Assembly: GCF_001704155.1 (NCBI RefSeq)
Contig: NZ_CP016294.1
Span: 3,035,501 to 3,099,500 of the forward strand
Length of the DNA: 64,000 bases
Direction: 5' to 3'
Source of the DNA: Stenotrophomonas rhizophila
Lineage (GTDB): Bacteria > Pseudomonadota > Gammaproteobacteria > Xanthomonadales > Xanthomonadaceae
In this document: one piece after another, positions 37,813 through 47,057 of the stretch
Layout: each line of letters starts with the position of its first letter
Numbering within the stretch: the stretch's first letter is position 1
Program-made: the position numbers and the translations under genes
The notes under the pieces: model-generated
Seen by the model: only the letters and a program-made list of their open reading frames with translations
What the model was told of the DNA's origin: nothing
Databases searched by the model: none

Positions 37813-39246
37813 TCAGGACCCGGGCTTCATCTGCGCGAACGCCGCAGTGAAGCCGGCAATGCTCTCGCTGCCGTGCACGGCGTTCAGCGCCTGCTCGGCC
37901 AAGGCACGCTCCTCCCATATCCACGCGAGCTTGGGGTCTTCGCCCAGCTCGCGCCACACGGACTCGAGCCCCTCGACGGCCGGTTGCGCGCCGTCGAACA
38001 AGGCCTGCGCGTAATCCAGGCTCGCAGGGCGCCAGGTGAGGTAGGCCACTGCACGCTGCGACAGCGGGATGCCGGCAACCGCGTCGGGCAGGAAGTACCG
38101 CGCGCTGGCAGGCCAGGTGGGCTGGACGTCCGGCGCATCCCCTGGCGCTGCCGCCAGCCGCTTGAGCGACTCCCCGCTGACCTGCAGTTTGCCCTTTCCG
38201 CCGACGTCCACCGAACGCTTGTCGCCGCCCAGGGTAAACGCGTAGGCCCTGTCCTGCTGCGCGCGGGCGGCCATTTCCACCACCGCGTTGCGGAGCTTCA
38301 GGCAATCCGCGCCGATCGCGGTCGCGCCACCGGCCTTGGTTTCACCCACCAGCACCACGTCGTTGCCGTGCATCAGCAGGAAATCGAGCTCTCCCTTGAC
38401 GTGCCTGCTCTCCGCCGGGCGCAGCGCAGGCGGGACGTTGGCACCACGGACGATGCGATAGCCCGGATCCTCACTGGAAGCGGTCGCCTCGTTCATTGCG
38501 TTGCAGAGCTGTGTCAGTGCGGTGCCGACGCGATCTTCCACGTCCCGCCCGCGCGCGCCGCCTCCGCTCCGGGACTGATGCGTTGCCCGCTGCGCCAGAT
38601 ATTCGTTCACGCTGGCCTCCCGTTCCAGTTCCTGCTTTTCGGCCAGCACGTCCGCATGCGGCGCGAAGTCGGCCGCGATTTTTTCGCCCAGCGCGCAGGC
38701 GCCTGCCGTCACGTTGGCCCACTCGCCCGTGCCTGCCCGGGCATCGTCCACGGCGGCGGCGAGCGCTTCCAGGTGTGTCTTTCTGGCTGGATCCGGTTCG
38801 CGCTCGATGCGCGCAGGATGCGCGAGGTTCCTCAACTTCTTCGCGGCCTGCAGCGCGGCCTCGCATTCCGGGGAAGCCACAAGCAGGCGATAGTCCTTCA
38901 CCTTGGGAAAACGATGCTGCAGGATCGCCTTGCGCAGGTCGACGTCATTGTCCCTGACCAACCGCTCCAGCGTTTCCTTCAAGCCTGCGCAGAACTGCTC
39001 GCGGGTGGAGGCGTTACGGTCGCCCGCGCGCCAGAGCGACAGGGCGTCGGCCATCTTCTGCGCGGAAGACCCATCTCCCGCCCGGGGCGCCGAGCGGTCA
39101 TCGGCCATCAGCGCGTACAAGCGCCGCTCGATGGGCGCATTGGAGATCATCGCGGGCGCCTGAAGGCGTCCCACCGAAGGCCGCTCATCGGACACCTCGA
39201 CAGGCGGAGACTGGCGCGTCGGCGCAACGGATGAAACTGGAAACAC
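37813..39246 (-). CDS. Unrecognised protein with PD-(D/E)XK nuclease core; effector-like
   Basis: A 477-aa protein with no signal peptide. Residues 1-35 are rich in Ser, Pro, Val and Ala (FPVSSVAPTRQSPPVEVSD), the kind of N-terminus seen in type III effectors. Residues ~40-225 are helical. A nuclease core follows: a helix with Glu237 (GRDVEDRVGTALTQLC), then GELDFLL with Asp288, then VVLVGETKAGG with Glu302 and Lys304, and a helix after it. This is the complete PD-(D/E)XK layout. The start is a GTG at 39246. It sits between mprF and virJ, 8 kb from the T3SS operon. An effector or toxin role is inferred; a repair or restriction enzyme is an alternative. Confidence 0.7.
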   Translation of the reverse strand: MFPVSSVAPTRQSPPVEVSDERPSVGRLQAPAMISNAPIERRLYALMADDRSAPRAGDGSSAQKMADALSLWRAGDRNASTREQFCAGLKETLERLVRDNDVDLRKAILQHRFPKVKDYRLLVASPECEAALQAAKKLRNLAHPARIEREPDPARKTHLEALAAAVDDARAGTGEWANVTAGACALGEKIAADFAPHADVLAEKQELEREASVNEYLAQRATHQSRSGGGARGRDVEDRVGTALTQLCNAMNEATASSEDPGYRIVRGANVPPALRPAESRHVKGELDFLLMHGNDVVLVGETKAGGATAIGADCLKLRNAVVEMAARAQQDRAYAFTLGGDKRSVDVGGKGKLQVSGESLKRLAAAPGDAPDVQPTWPASARYFLPDAVAGIPLSQRAVAYLTWRPASLDYAQALFDGAQPAVEGLESVWRELGEDPKLAWIWEERALAEQALNAVHGSESIAGFTAAFAQMKPGS

Positions 39247-39317
39247 TCAACACCCCACGCAGGAAGATCCGCGTGGATGGTGTACGCAACGGAGATGACG
39301 CGGCTTCCATGATTCCA

Positions 39318-40670
39318 TCAACGCGCCGGCAGGTGCTCAAGCAGCGTCTTCGCCAAGCGGTCGTAGTCGCCCTTGAAATGGTGGTCGCCCGGCAGCGCAA
39401 TCACCGTGGCGCCGCCCTTTGGCAGCTCCGGGCACAGTGCATCGCCATCGTCCTCGCCGTACAGGCACACCGTCCGGTCTGCCGGCAACCGGGCGATCTC
39501 CGGGGCAATGGGCAGGCCATCCGCGCCGCCGCCCAGCCAGTTGCTGACGTGGAATTCGTAGTCCGCCTTGCGCCCTACCGACATCAGGCCGATCAATGCG
39601 ATCGACCCGCGCGTGGCCGGGTCGAGCTGGTTGATGGCCGCTGGCAGGACATCAGCGCCCTGCGAGAAGCCCACCAGCAGCAGCCGCTTGCGCTGCCACT
39701 GGCTGCCGTAATGGCGTGCGATGCGTTCCAGGTCGCGGGCGAAGCCTTCCGGCGTGCGCGCCGTCCAGAAATAGCGCAGCGAATCCAGGCCGACCACCGA
39801 AATGCCGTTTTCGCTGAGCGCGGCGGCCACATCCTTGTCCAGCCCCGCCCAGCCGCCGTCGCCGGAAACGAAGATGGCCAGGGTGTCGCCGCCTTTCTGC
39901 GCGGGTACTTCCACCACCGGCAAGCCGTTGAGGCCATCCGGCGGCGGCGCCAGGCTGACACCCTTCTGCGCCCCGATCACATTGGCGGCTGCCAGCAGTC
40001 CGGGCAGGTCATCGCCCCGCGCGGTGCGTTGGAACTGCCGCCCCATTGCCACCTTGTGCACGAACGCTGTGGCGTCACCTGCCGTGCACTTGTGGTCACC
40101 GGCGGCGTTCAACCAGGGAAACGCCAGCTCCGCCGGCTGCAGGCGGCCATGGCTGACACCGGCGCCGCACACCGCGCGCTCGCGCGCCTGGTCGGGGCAG
40201 AACCCGGTGGTGATCAAGCCGGCGAAGACCTGCGTATCGGCCTGCGCCGCCACTGCATAGGCCAGCTCGGCGCCGCTGCCATCGCCGCCGATCAGCGGCA
40301 GGTGGTAACCGGGCACGTGCAGGTACGCCTGGAACCAGCGCGAAAAATTCTCCACGTCGCCTGCGCCAAAGCTGCACTTGCCGCCCCCTTCGTGGGCCAG
40401 ACCGGTGCGCAGCCGGGCCACATCGACCTGGGCCACCAGGGCGCCCTGCGCGCGCAGGGCTTCGATGCGCTCGCGCGTGCGCTGGGGTTCGCTGCCACCA
40501 TCGAACCAGACCACCACGCGTTGCGGGTGGCCTTCCGGCGCGTGGATCGGGACGTCGTTGAAGCGCCCGTGGCTGACCTGCTGCGGCGCCGCCGGGGCCG
40601 CTGCGGCCCCCATCATCGACACCAGGCCCAGCACCACTCCCAGTCCCCTGCCCACACTGGCTCGCCGCAT
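39318..40670 (-). CDS. virJ: VirJ/AcvB family periplasmic hydrolase
   Basis: A 450-aa exported protein with an N-terminal signal (residues ~1-28, GVVLGLVSMMGAAAAPAAP). The C-terminal half carries the alpha/beta-hydrolase elbow LLLVGFSQGADVLPAAINQL (Gly-Phe-Ser-Gln-Gly), then an acid in CLYGEDDGDALCPEL and a final His in PGDHHFKGDY. In Rhizobiales, AcvB/VirJ proteins cleave the lysyl group from lysyl-phosphatidylglycerol made by the MprF homologue LpiA. The nearby mprF therefore fits well. ATG 40670 is chosen; a GTG at 40676 is possible. Confidence 0.9.
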   Translation of the reverse strand: MRRASVGRGLGVVLGLVSMMGAAAAPAAPQQVSHGRFNDVPIHAPEGHPQRVVVWFDGGSEPQRTRERIEALRAQGALVAQVDVARLRTGLAHEGGGKCSFGAGDVENFSRWFQAYLHVPGYHLPLIGGDGSGAELAYAVAAQADTQVFAGLITTGFCPDQARERAVCGAGVSHGRLQPAELAFPWLNAAGDHKCTAGDATAFVHKVAMGRQFQRTARGDDLPGLLAAANVIGAQKGVSLAPPPDGLNGLPVVEVPAQKGGDTLAIFVSGDGGWAGLDKDVAAALSENGISVVGLDSLRYFWTARTPEGFARDLERIARHYGSQWQRKRLLLVGFSQGADVLPAAINQLDPATRGSIALIGLMSVGRKADYEFHVSNWLGGGADGLPIAPEIARLPADRTVCLYGEDDGDALCPELPKGGATVIALPGDHHFKGDYDRLAKTLLEHLPAR

Positions 40671-40710
40671 CGTCACGCATCCCGGAAAAGTCGCCCCACG
40701 ATACGCCTTT

Positions 40711-41361
40711 TTATTTTCGTGCAGCCTCTTCACGTCGCGCCTGCCGCCACAGCTGCAGCGCGGCCACGAACAACCACAGCACCACTGCGGCGATCACCAG
40801 CTTCTGCCCGGCCCCACGCGGCGGGCCCCGCCACAGCACGTGCAGCCACAGCAGCGCGAAACACAGCCAGGCCCACCACCACGCGGCGCTGGCCCAGCGC
40901 GCCCACTGCGGGTCGGCACGCAGGTACCAGCTCTGCAGCAGCATCGCCACGCTTACGCACAGGAACGCGGTGTTGGCCGCCAGGCCATGGACCAACGGGG
41001 CCAGCAGCGGCGCCTGCCCGGGCAGCCAGCTGTCGCCGATGGCCACGCCCATCAGCCCCAGTCCCGCCACGCAGAACAGCAGCGGCGCCGCCGCACTGCG
41101 CCGCGGCGAGCGGCTGGCGGCGTGCAGTGACCAGGCCAGCAGCATGATCGCCACGGCCAGTACGCAGTAGGCGGTCCGCAGCGCAAGGCCCCAGGGGCCG
41201 TGCAGGTACACGCTCAGCGTGGCCTGCACCCAGTCAAGGTCCTGGCGCACCCATTGGGTCCACAACGCGGTCAGCACGAACCCCGCCAGCGCCAGCAGCG
41301 TCAGTGCAGCCACGTGGGCGTGGGCAGGCAACCGTGCAGGGGTATGGGCCGGTCGATCCAT
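40711..41361 (-). CDS. DUF998-like membrane protein
   Basis: A 216-aa protein with six hydrophobic segments, beginning after a short cytoplasmic N-terminus and ending in a basic tail (LWRQARREEAARK). The layout, including GVAIGDSWLPGQAPLLAPLVHGLAAN, is that of DUF998-type six-helix proteins. It lies 40 bases upstream of virJ on the same strand and may be co-transcribed with it. No function is known. Confidence 0.65.
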   Translation of the reverse strand: MDRPAHTPARLPAHAHVAALTLLALAGFVLTALWTQWVRQDLDWVQATLSVYLHGPWGLALRTAYCVLAVAIMLLAWSLHAASRSPRRSAAAPLLFCVAGLGLMGVAIGDSWLPGQAPLLAPLVHGLAANTAFLCVSVAMLLQSWYLRADPQWARWASAAWWWAWLCFALLWLHVLWRGPPRGAGQKLVIAAVVLWLFVAALQLWRQARREEAARK

Positions 41362-41373
41362 CGCGATCGGTGC

Positions 41374-41586
41374 TCAGGGCGCGGCGTCGGGGTGGCGCAG
41401 CCGCCAGGCCGCGAGGGCGGCGCGATAGCGCTGCAGCTCGTCGCTGTACAGGTCCAGCACACACAGCGGGCAGCCGCTGCCGCAGCACTCGTTGGGGCCG
41501 GGTTCTTCCGGCGGTTGCGGGCGCGGATCTGGATCGGGCGTGGCGGATGGGAGGGGAACGGGCATGGCGTGAGCGACGGATTTCAA
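41374..41586 (-). CDS. Oxidoreductase-like domain protein
   Basis: A 70-aa protein whose core PPEEPGPNECCGSGCPLCVL followed by DLYSDELQRYRAALAAW is the oxidoreductase-like domain (PF09791). It has four closely spaced Cys (CCxxxCxxC) that could bind a metal. An alternative start at Met8 (41565) would remove the first seven residues. It lies 12 bases upstream of the DUF998-like gene. Confidence 0.85.
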   Translation of the reverse strand: MKSVAHAMPVPLPSATPDPDPRPQPPEEPGPNECCGSGCPLCVLDLYSDELQRYRAALAAWRLRHPDAAP

Positions 41587-41610
41587 CCGGTGCAGTGTAA
41601 TCGACCGCTG

Positions 41611-42213
<603 letters not shown>

Positions 42214-42352
42214 GGCGGCATCATTGGCCGGTCCCGCGGCGGATGGCAAGGGCGGTGGCTGGTGCAACAGGCCGACAAGCGGTGCGCCGGCTGCCGGGCG
42301 TCGGCCTAGACTGCAGGAACGAAGGCTTCGTCATGCCCGCGAGGTGACCGCG

Positions 42353-43489
42353 ATGAACGGCTGGAAATCCCTTGCCCTGTTGGCCCTGTTGGCCGCCGCA
42401 CCGACGCCGGTGCTGGCCGCGCCTGCGGATACCGCTGCCACGCAGGCCCCGGCGGTCGAACCCATCCCCTCTCCCCAGCAGATCCTGGCCATTCCGCCGG
42501 ATCTTCGCGCGTTGCTGCAGGAACGGGTGATCGCCCCGGTCAGTTCGCGCGAACAACGGCTGGTGCGCTTGGTGCACCTGATCTTCGACGAAGACGCGAT
42601 GCACCTGGAGTACGACCCGTACGCCACCCACACCCTGGCCGAAACCTGGAAAACCCACCGCGCCAACTGCCTGTCCTTCACCCTGATGTTCGTCACCCTG
42701 GCGCGCGCGGCGGGCATCGATGCCCGGGTACAGGAGGTGGCGCAGGTGGTCACCTGGCACCAGGACCAGGGCGTGATCTACAACGTGGGCCACGTCAACG
42801 TGGGGCTCAACCTCAACGGTCGCACCGCCGTGGTCGACCTGGACCGCAACGTGCTGTATGACCGCTACGGGCCGCGCCCGATCACCGAGCAGCGCGCCCT
42901 GGCGCACTTCTACAACAACCGCGGCGCCGAACACATGGCCGAGGGAGACACCGCGCAGGCGCGCGTGTACCTGGACGCCGCGCTGGCGATGGCACCGGCC
43001 TTCCCTGCCGGCTGGAACAACCTGGGCGTGCTTGATACCCGCGAAGGCCGCCTGGACCAGGCCCGGAAGGATTACGAACAGGCCCTGCAGCTGCAACCGC
43101 GGCATGCGGCGGCGCTGACCAATGCCAGCGCCTTGTATCGCAGGCTGGGCGATGCGCGCCGCGCTGACGTGCTGGCCAAGCGGCTGGAACAGGTGCAGAA
43201 AAGCGATCCCTTCGCGCAGTTCCGGTTCGGCAACGAAGCCGAACAGCGTCACGACTATGCGAAGGCCATCCAGTACTACCAGCAGGCGGTGCGCCTGTAC
43301 AGCAGTGCGCACCAGTTCCATTTCGGGCTGGCACGCGCCTACTTCCTGGCCGGCAACACCCGCCGCGCCTCGCTTGCAATGCTGCGTGCCCGCGACCTGG
43401 CCGGCGAAGATGCCGACGTGCTGCGGGCGACCTACCAGGCCAAGCTGGACAGCCTGCAGAAATGGCGGGAACGCACGGCCAGCAATTGA
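42353..43489 (+). CDS. Exported transglutaminase-like and TPR protein
   Basis: A 378-aa protein with a signal peptide (LALLALLAAAPTPVLAAP). A transglutaminase-like Cys protease fold follows: catalytic Cys in KTHRANCLSFTLMFVTLARA, His in VGHVNVGLNL and Asp in AVVDLDRNVL. From ~195 to the end there are at least four TPRs (FPAGWNNLGVLDTREGRLDQ, YAKAIQYYQQAVRLYSSAHQ). Such proteins are periplasmic; the substrate is not known. Confidence 0.88.
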   Translation: MNGWKSLALLALLAAAPTPVLAAPADTAATQAPAVEPIPSPQQILAIPPDLRALLQERVIAPVSSREQRLVRLVHLIFDEDAMHLEYDPYATHTLAETWKTHRANCLSFTLMFVTLARAAGIDARVQEVAQVVTWHQDQGVIYNVGHVNVGLNLNGRTAVVDLDRNVLYDRYGPRPITEQRALAHFYNNRGAEHMAEGDTAQARVYLDAALAMAPAFPAGWNNLGVLDTREGRLDQARKDYEQALQLQPRHAAALTNASALYRRLGDARRADVLAKRLEQVQKSDPFAQFRFGNEAEQRHDYAKAIQYYQQAVRLYSSAHQFHFGLARAYFLAGNTRRASLAMLRARDLAGEDADVLRATYQAKLDSLQKWRERTASN

Positions 43490-43513
43490 ATGGCGGCGTG
43501 CCGCCGCTGATCC

Positions 43514-43538
43514 GTAACGACCAACGGTCGTTACCTAC
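43514..43538 (-). repeat. GTAG-type REP hairpin supplying the yjdM stop
   Basis: Read on the minus strand: GTAG, then GTAACGACC-GTT-GGTCGTTAC, a perfect 9-bp stem. The TAG of the tetranucleotide is the stop codon of the zinc-ribbon gene. Confidence 0.7.
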
Positions 43539-43870
43539 GCTTTTTTCAAAAAACAGGTCTTCAGGACCAGGCCCTTGATCTTGTCCGAGTTGCCTTCGAT
43601 GTGCTCGGCATCGTCTTCGACCAAGCGGATGTTGCGGATCACGGTGCCCTGCTTGAGCGGGATCGACGAGCCCTTGACCTTCAGGTCCTTGATCACGGTG
43701 ACGGTGTCGCCGCTGGCCAGCGTGTTGCCGTTGCTGTCACGCACGACCAGGCCCTGGCCGCCTTCATCGCCGGCCGCCCACTCATGGCCGCAGTCGGCGC
43801 AGATCCACAGCGCGCCATCGGCATAGGTGTTTTCCAGGGTGCATTGCGGGCAGGCGGGTGCGGCGGACAT
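43535..43870 (-). CDS. yjdM: PhnA/YjdM zinc-ribbon protein
   Basis: A 111-aa protein. It has an N-terminal zinc ribbon (CPQCTLENTYADGALWICADCGHEW), then the PhnA domain with VVRDSNGNTLASGDTVTVIK, DLKVKGSSIPLKQGTVIRNI and the end KIKGLVLKTCFLKK. This is a nearly complete match to the YjdM (PhnA) family. Despite the old name it is not an established phosphonate enzyme in this context; no phn genes are nearby. Confidence 0.93.
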   Translation of the reverse strand: MSAAPACPQCTLENTYADGALWICADCGHEWAAGDEGGQGLVVRDSNGNTLASGDTVTVIKDLKVKGSSIPLKQGTVIRNIRLVEDDAEHIEGNSDKIKGLVLKTCFLKKA

Positions 43871-43987
43871 GATGAAGCCTTCAGGTTCGGAACAACCCCC
43901 ATTGTAACCGCCCGGCCCGGGCAGGCCTTGCACCGGCGGCCCGCTTGCCGCACAGTGCGCGCCCCCTGACCTCCGGCCCGGCCCCGC

Positions 43988-45343
43988 ATGAAAATCGGCA
44001 TCGACTTTGGCACCAGCAACTCCGCCGCCGCCGCCGTGGTGGACGGCCGGGTCGTGCCGATCCGGTTTGGCGAGGCCGAACAGTTCCGCACCACGGTGTA
44101 CTTCCCCGAGGTAATGCGCGATCCCAACGACTTCGAACTGACCCCGGCGCTGGAGCACGAACTGGCCCGGTTGATCGACGCGGCCGCGCGCGACGCCCGC
44201 GCCGCCGGCCAGGAACGCGCGCCGGATGCGCTGCGCCGCGAGGCCCTGCGCGTGGTGCGCCGGCAGTGGATGGAAGAGCAGATGCGCGCGCCGCTGAGCT
44301 CGACCAAGCTGCTGCAGAACGCGGTGTACGGGGACGAGGCGCTGGAAGCCTACTTCGAGGAGAACGAAGGCAACCTGGTGCAGAGCCCGAAATCGATGCT
44401 GGGCTACAACCTGCACCCGCGCGCGCGCCAGACCATCACCGGTATCGCCACGCACATCCTGGAGCACATCCGGCTGACCGCATCGCGCCAGCTCGACGCG
44501 CCGGTGCGCACCGCCACGCTGGGCCGCCCGGTGCAGTTCCGCAGCTCGATCGGCGCGGCCGGCAACGACCAGGCGCTGGATATCCTGCACACCGCCGCGA
44601 TCGCCGCGGGTTTCGACAGCGTCGATTTCCTGGAGGAGCCGGCTGCCGCAGCCATGCATTACCACGCCGAAAGCGCGCAGGAACATGACGCGGTGGTGGT
44701 CGACATCGGCGGCGGCACCACCGATGTGGCGCATGCGCGGGTGGGCGGCGTACAGGCCCCGAAGATCCATCGCGCGTGGGGTATCGCGCGCGGCGGTACC
44801 GATATCGACCTGGCCTTGAGCCTCGGCGCCTACATGCCGCTGTTCGGCCGCGGCCACAGCCGCGTGCCGGCGCACCACTACGTGGAGGCCGCGATGGTGC
44901 AGGACATGACCCGCCAGCGCGATTTCCGCCAGCACAACTATCGCGAGGCCGAGGCGCCGTGGGGCGCGCGCCTGCAGGCGCTGCAGGACACCGGCAACAC
45001 CGCACGCCTGTACCGCGAGGTGGAGCGCTGCAAGATCGCCCTGAGCAGCGCGCCAGAGCACACCAGTGCGCTGGACTTCATCGAACGCGACCTGGGGGTG
45101 GACGTCGACCCGTCCCGGCTGGAAGCGGCGGCCGGCAGCTACCTGGGCGAACTGACCGGGTTGCTGGAACAGGTCCGCGCCGATATCGGGCACGACCCGG
45201 CGGCGATCTTCCTGACCGGCGGCATGTCACGCGCGGGCTATCTGCAGACGGCGGTGGCCGCTGCCTTCCCCGGCTCGACGCTGGTGCGCGGCAACCCCTC
45301 GTTCGGCGTGGTGCACGGCCTGGCGTGGGCCGCCGCAGGCTGA
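43988..45343 (+). CDS. Hsp70-family protein (YegD-like)
   Basis: A 451-aa protein limited to an Hsp70-type ATPase domain with no peptide-binding half. Phosphate-1 is IGIDFGTSNSAAAAV, phosphate-2 is VVVDIGGGTTDVAHARVGG and the adenosine motif is AIFLTGGMSRAGYL. An insertion at ~45-130 replaces part of the usual domain. YegD-type proteins are chaperone-like but uncharacterised. Confidence 0.9.
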   Translation: MKIGIDFGTSNSAAAAVVDGRVVPIRFGEAEQFRTTVYFPEVMRDPNDFELTPALEHELARLIDAAARDARAAGQERAPDALRREALRVVRRQWMEEQMRAPLSSTKLLQNAVYGDEALEAYFEENEGNLVQSPKSMLGYNLHPRARQTITGIATHILEHIRLTASRQLDAPVRTATLGRPVQFRSSIGAAGNDQALDILHTAAIAAGFDSVDFLEEPAAAAMHYHAESAQEHDAVVVDIGGGTTDVAHARVGGVQAPKIHRAWGIARGGTDIDLALSLGAYMPLFGRGHSRVPAHHYVEAAMVQDMTRQRDFRQHNYREAEAPWGARLQALQDTGNTARLYREVERCKIALSSAPEHTSALDFIERDLGVDVDPSRLEAAAGSYLGELTGLLEQVRADIGHDPAAIFLTGGMSRAGYLQTAVAAAFPGSTLVRGNPSFGVVHGLAWAAAG

Positions 45344-45413
45344 GCCTGCGGCCGCGAAGTCCCGTGGGACAAGGGTTTCCGGCCGTGGAACCCTCGCATT
45401 AACAAAACGTTAC

Positions 45414-45438
45414 GCCGAAAGCGCTATCATCTTTCGGC
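45414..45438. other. Hairpin upstream of the cysteine-cluster gene
   Basis: GCCGAAAG (45414-45421) and CTTTCGGC (45431-45438) can pair across a 9-nt loop, followed by a GCGCAATGCGC dyad. It lies in the 200-bp gap after the Hsp70-like gene. It could be a weak terminator or part of the next leader. Confidence 0.35.
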
Positions 45439-45564
45439 TTCGATGCGCAATGCGCATGTCGTACCCAGCCTCGAAGAGGCCACCATCCTCGCCGATACCG
45501 CCGCCGTCCGGATCCGTCCGCGGCGCTGGGATCGTCTATCGCTGTGATCCGGCTCGTTCCCAGC

Positions 45565-45924
45565 ATGCAGCACCCCGAGCCGCCAAGAGAGATTCGATTG
45601 GGCGAAATCGCCAAGGCCGATCCCATCGACTGCCGCCGCTGCGACGCAGTCTGTTGCCGGCTGTCGGTCACCGTCATGCCTGACGACGCGGTACCCGGCT
45701 ACCTGCTGGATACCGACGAAGCGGGCCGCACCGTGATGGCGCGCAACGACGAAGGTTGGTGTGCCGCGATCGACCCCTATCACCTGCGCTGCACCATTTA
45801 TTCGCAGCGTCCCGCGATCTGCCGCCAGTTTGCGATGGGCGGCGATGACTGCCGCCTCGTGCGGCAGGACTACCGTCGACAACAGCACGATGCGTCGACG
45901 ATTTTTTCCACGCTACACCCATGA
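45565..45924 (+). CDS. YkgJ-type cysteine-cluster protein
   Basis: A 119-aa protein with the CxxC/CC and CxxY...RPxxCRxF pattern of the YkgJ/UPF0153 family: IDCRRCDAVCCRLSVTV, then YHLRCTIYSQRPAICRQF and a last Cys in GGDDCRLV. It probably binds zinc or an iron-sulfur cluster. The ATG at 45565 (MQHPEPPREI) is chosen; a GTG at 45544 would add seven residues. Confidence 0.85.
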   Translation: MQHPEPPREIRLGEIAKADPIDCRRCDAVCCRLSVTVMPDDAVPGYLLDTDEAGRTVMARNDEGWCAAIDPYHLRCTIYSQRPAICRQFAMGGDDCRLVRQDYRRQQHDASTIFSTLHP

Positions 45925-45935
45925 CAGGAGCATCC

Positions 45936-46115
45936 ATGGCCCGTTCGCCAAAGACCTCCCCCAAGGCAGGCAACACCGTTCGCGTTGACCGCAAGCAGGG
46001 TTCCAACACCGCACTGAGCAGCGCCAGCATCGCTGCCGATCTGGCTGCGTTCCGCAAGAGCGGCGGCAAGATCGAAGTACTGGGCAACACCCTGGCGCTG
46101 AAAAAGGCCGGCTGA
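45936..46115 (+). CDS. Small basic hypothetical protein
   Basis: A 59-aa Lys/Ser/Ala-rich protein starting MARSPKTSPKAGNTVRVDRK and ending in GGKIEVLGNTLALKKAG. An AGGAG lies 4-5 nt before the ATG. It follows the cysteine-cluster gene by 11 bases and is probably co-transcribed with it. I do not recognise a family. Confidence 0.7.
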   Translation: MARSPKTSPKAGNTVRVDRKQGSNTALSSASIAADLAAFRKSGGKIEVLGNTLALKKAG

Positions 46116-46127
46116 CGCCGCTGCCGT

Positions 46128-46152
46128 CCGCACCGGCCCCTGGCCGGTGCGG
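46128..46152. terminator. 11-bp perfect hairpin between convergent genes
   Basis: CCGCACCGGCC (46128-46138) and its exact complement (46142-46152) enclose a 3-nt loop, in the 46-bp gap between convergent genes. A bidirectional terminator is likely; there is no T-tract. Confidence 0.55.
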
Positions 46153-46161
46153 GGGCCGCAC

Positions 46162-47046
46162 TCAGCGGCCGCCCAGCGAGACCCGCACGTTGCCCGAATG
46201 GGCATTGATCGAAATATCGCCGTCACCCCCGCCCAGGCGCGTGTCCAGGCTGCGACCCGGGCCATAACGCGGCCGTTCCACCTGGCCGGCATCGGACTGG
46301 ATGTCGCCACTGAAGGTCTTCACGGCCAGCTGCGCCGAGACCCTGGCCGGCAGGCGCAGGGCGATCGACCCGCTCACCGTCTGCAACGTCACCTTGCCAC
46401 CCGGCGCCAGGCCGGACGCTGCCACGGTGAGGTTGCCGGAGACCGCTTCGGCGGCCAGGCGCTGCACCTGCGCCGTGTCCAGGCGGATGCTGCCCGATAC
46501 CGTTTCCGCCGAGACCTCACCGCCCATGCCGCCGCCGGCCTGGATCGAACCGCTGACCGCACGCAGTGCCATGCGCTGGCTCTGCACCTGCGCGCGGATA
46601 TCGCCGCTGACGGTACTCAGGTTGGCTTCGGCCGTTCGCCCGGCGGCCGAGACATCGCCACTTACCGCATTGGCCTGCAGGCGGCGCAGGTCGACCTCGG
46701 CCACGTCGATGTCGGCGCTTACCGTGCCCAGCTGCACTTCCACCGAGCGCGGCACCCGCAGCTCCAGCGTGGCGCCACCATTGTTGCCGTTGCGCGGGTA
46801 GATCACTTCCCAGCGCACCCGGTTGGTGCTCTTGTCCTGCTGCAGGCGCAGGCCATCGGCCATGCTGCCGGTCAACGCCACTTCATTGCGGTCCCAGCCC
46901 CGCACGGTGACCTTGCCGGCGATGTTGCTCACTTCCACGCGCCCACCCGCGGCCAGCGGATGGCGCTCGTCGACGCGGGTGGCGGCCTGCGCGGCCAGGG
47001 GCAGCAGCACGGCCAGGGCTGCGGTGAAACGCACGGTGTTTCGCAT
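46162..47046 (-). CDS. DUF4097 beta-helix-type exported protein
   Basis: A 294-aa protein with a signal peptide (MRNTVRFTAALAVLLPLAAQ). It has regularly repeated strands of the form xxTVSGDIxxx (NLSTVSGDIRA, RAVSGSIQAG, ETVSGSIRLD, QTVSGSIALR, KTFSGDIQSD), characteristic of DUF4097. The repeats should stack as a right-handed beta structure. It lies 11 bases after the anti-sigma-like gene and forms the third gene of an ECF operon, so it may be an envelope-stress component. Confidence 0.88.
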   Translation of the reverse strand: MRNTVRFTAALAVLLPLAAQAATRVDERHPLAAGGRVEVSNIAGKVTVRGWDRNEVALTGSMADGLRLQQDKSTNRVRWEVIYPRNGNNGGATLELRVPRSVEVQLGTVSADIDVAEVDLRRLQANAVSGDVSAAGRTAEANLSTVSGDIRAQVQSQRMALRAVSGSIQAGGGMGGEVSAETVSGSIRLDTAQVQRLAAEAVSGNLTVAASGLAPGGKVTLQTVSGSIALRLPARVSAQLAVKTFSGDIQSDAGQVERPRYGPGRSLDTRLGGGDGDISINAHSGNVRVSLGGR

Positions 47047-47057
47047 GGGACTCTCCT

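Noticed and set aside
37813..39246. Restriction-modification enzyme
   Set aside because: No methyltransferase or specificity gene is adjacent. It was kept as an alternative only.
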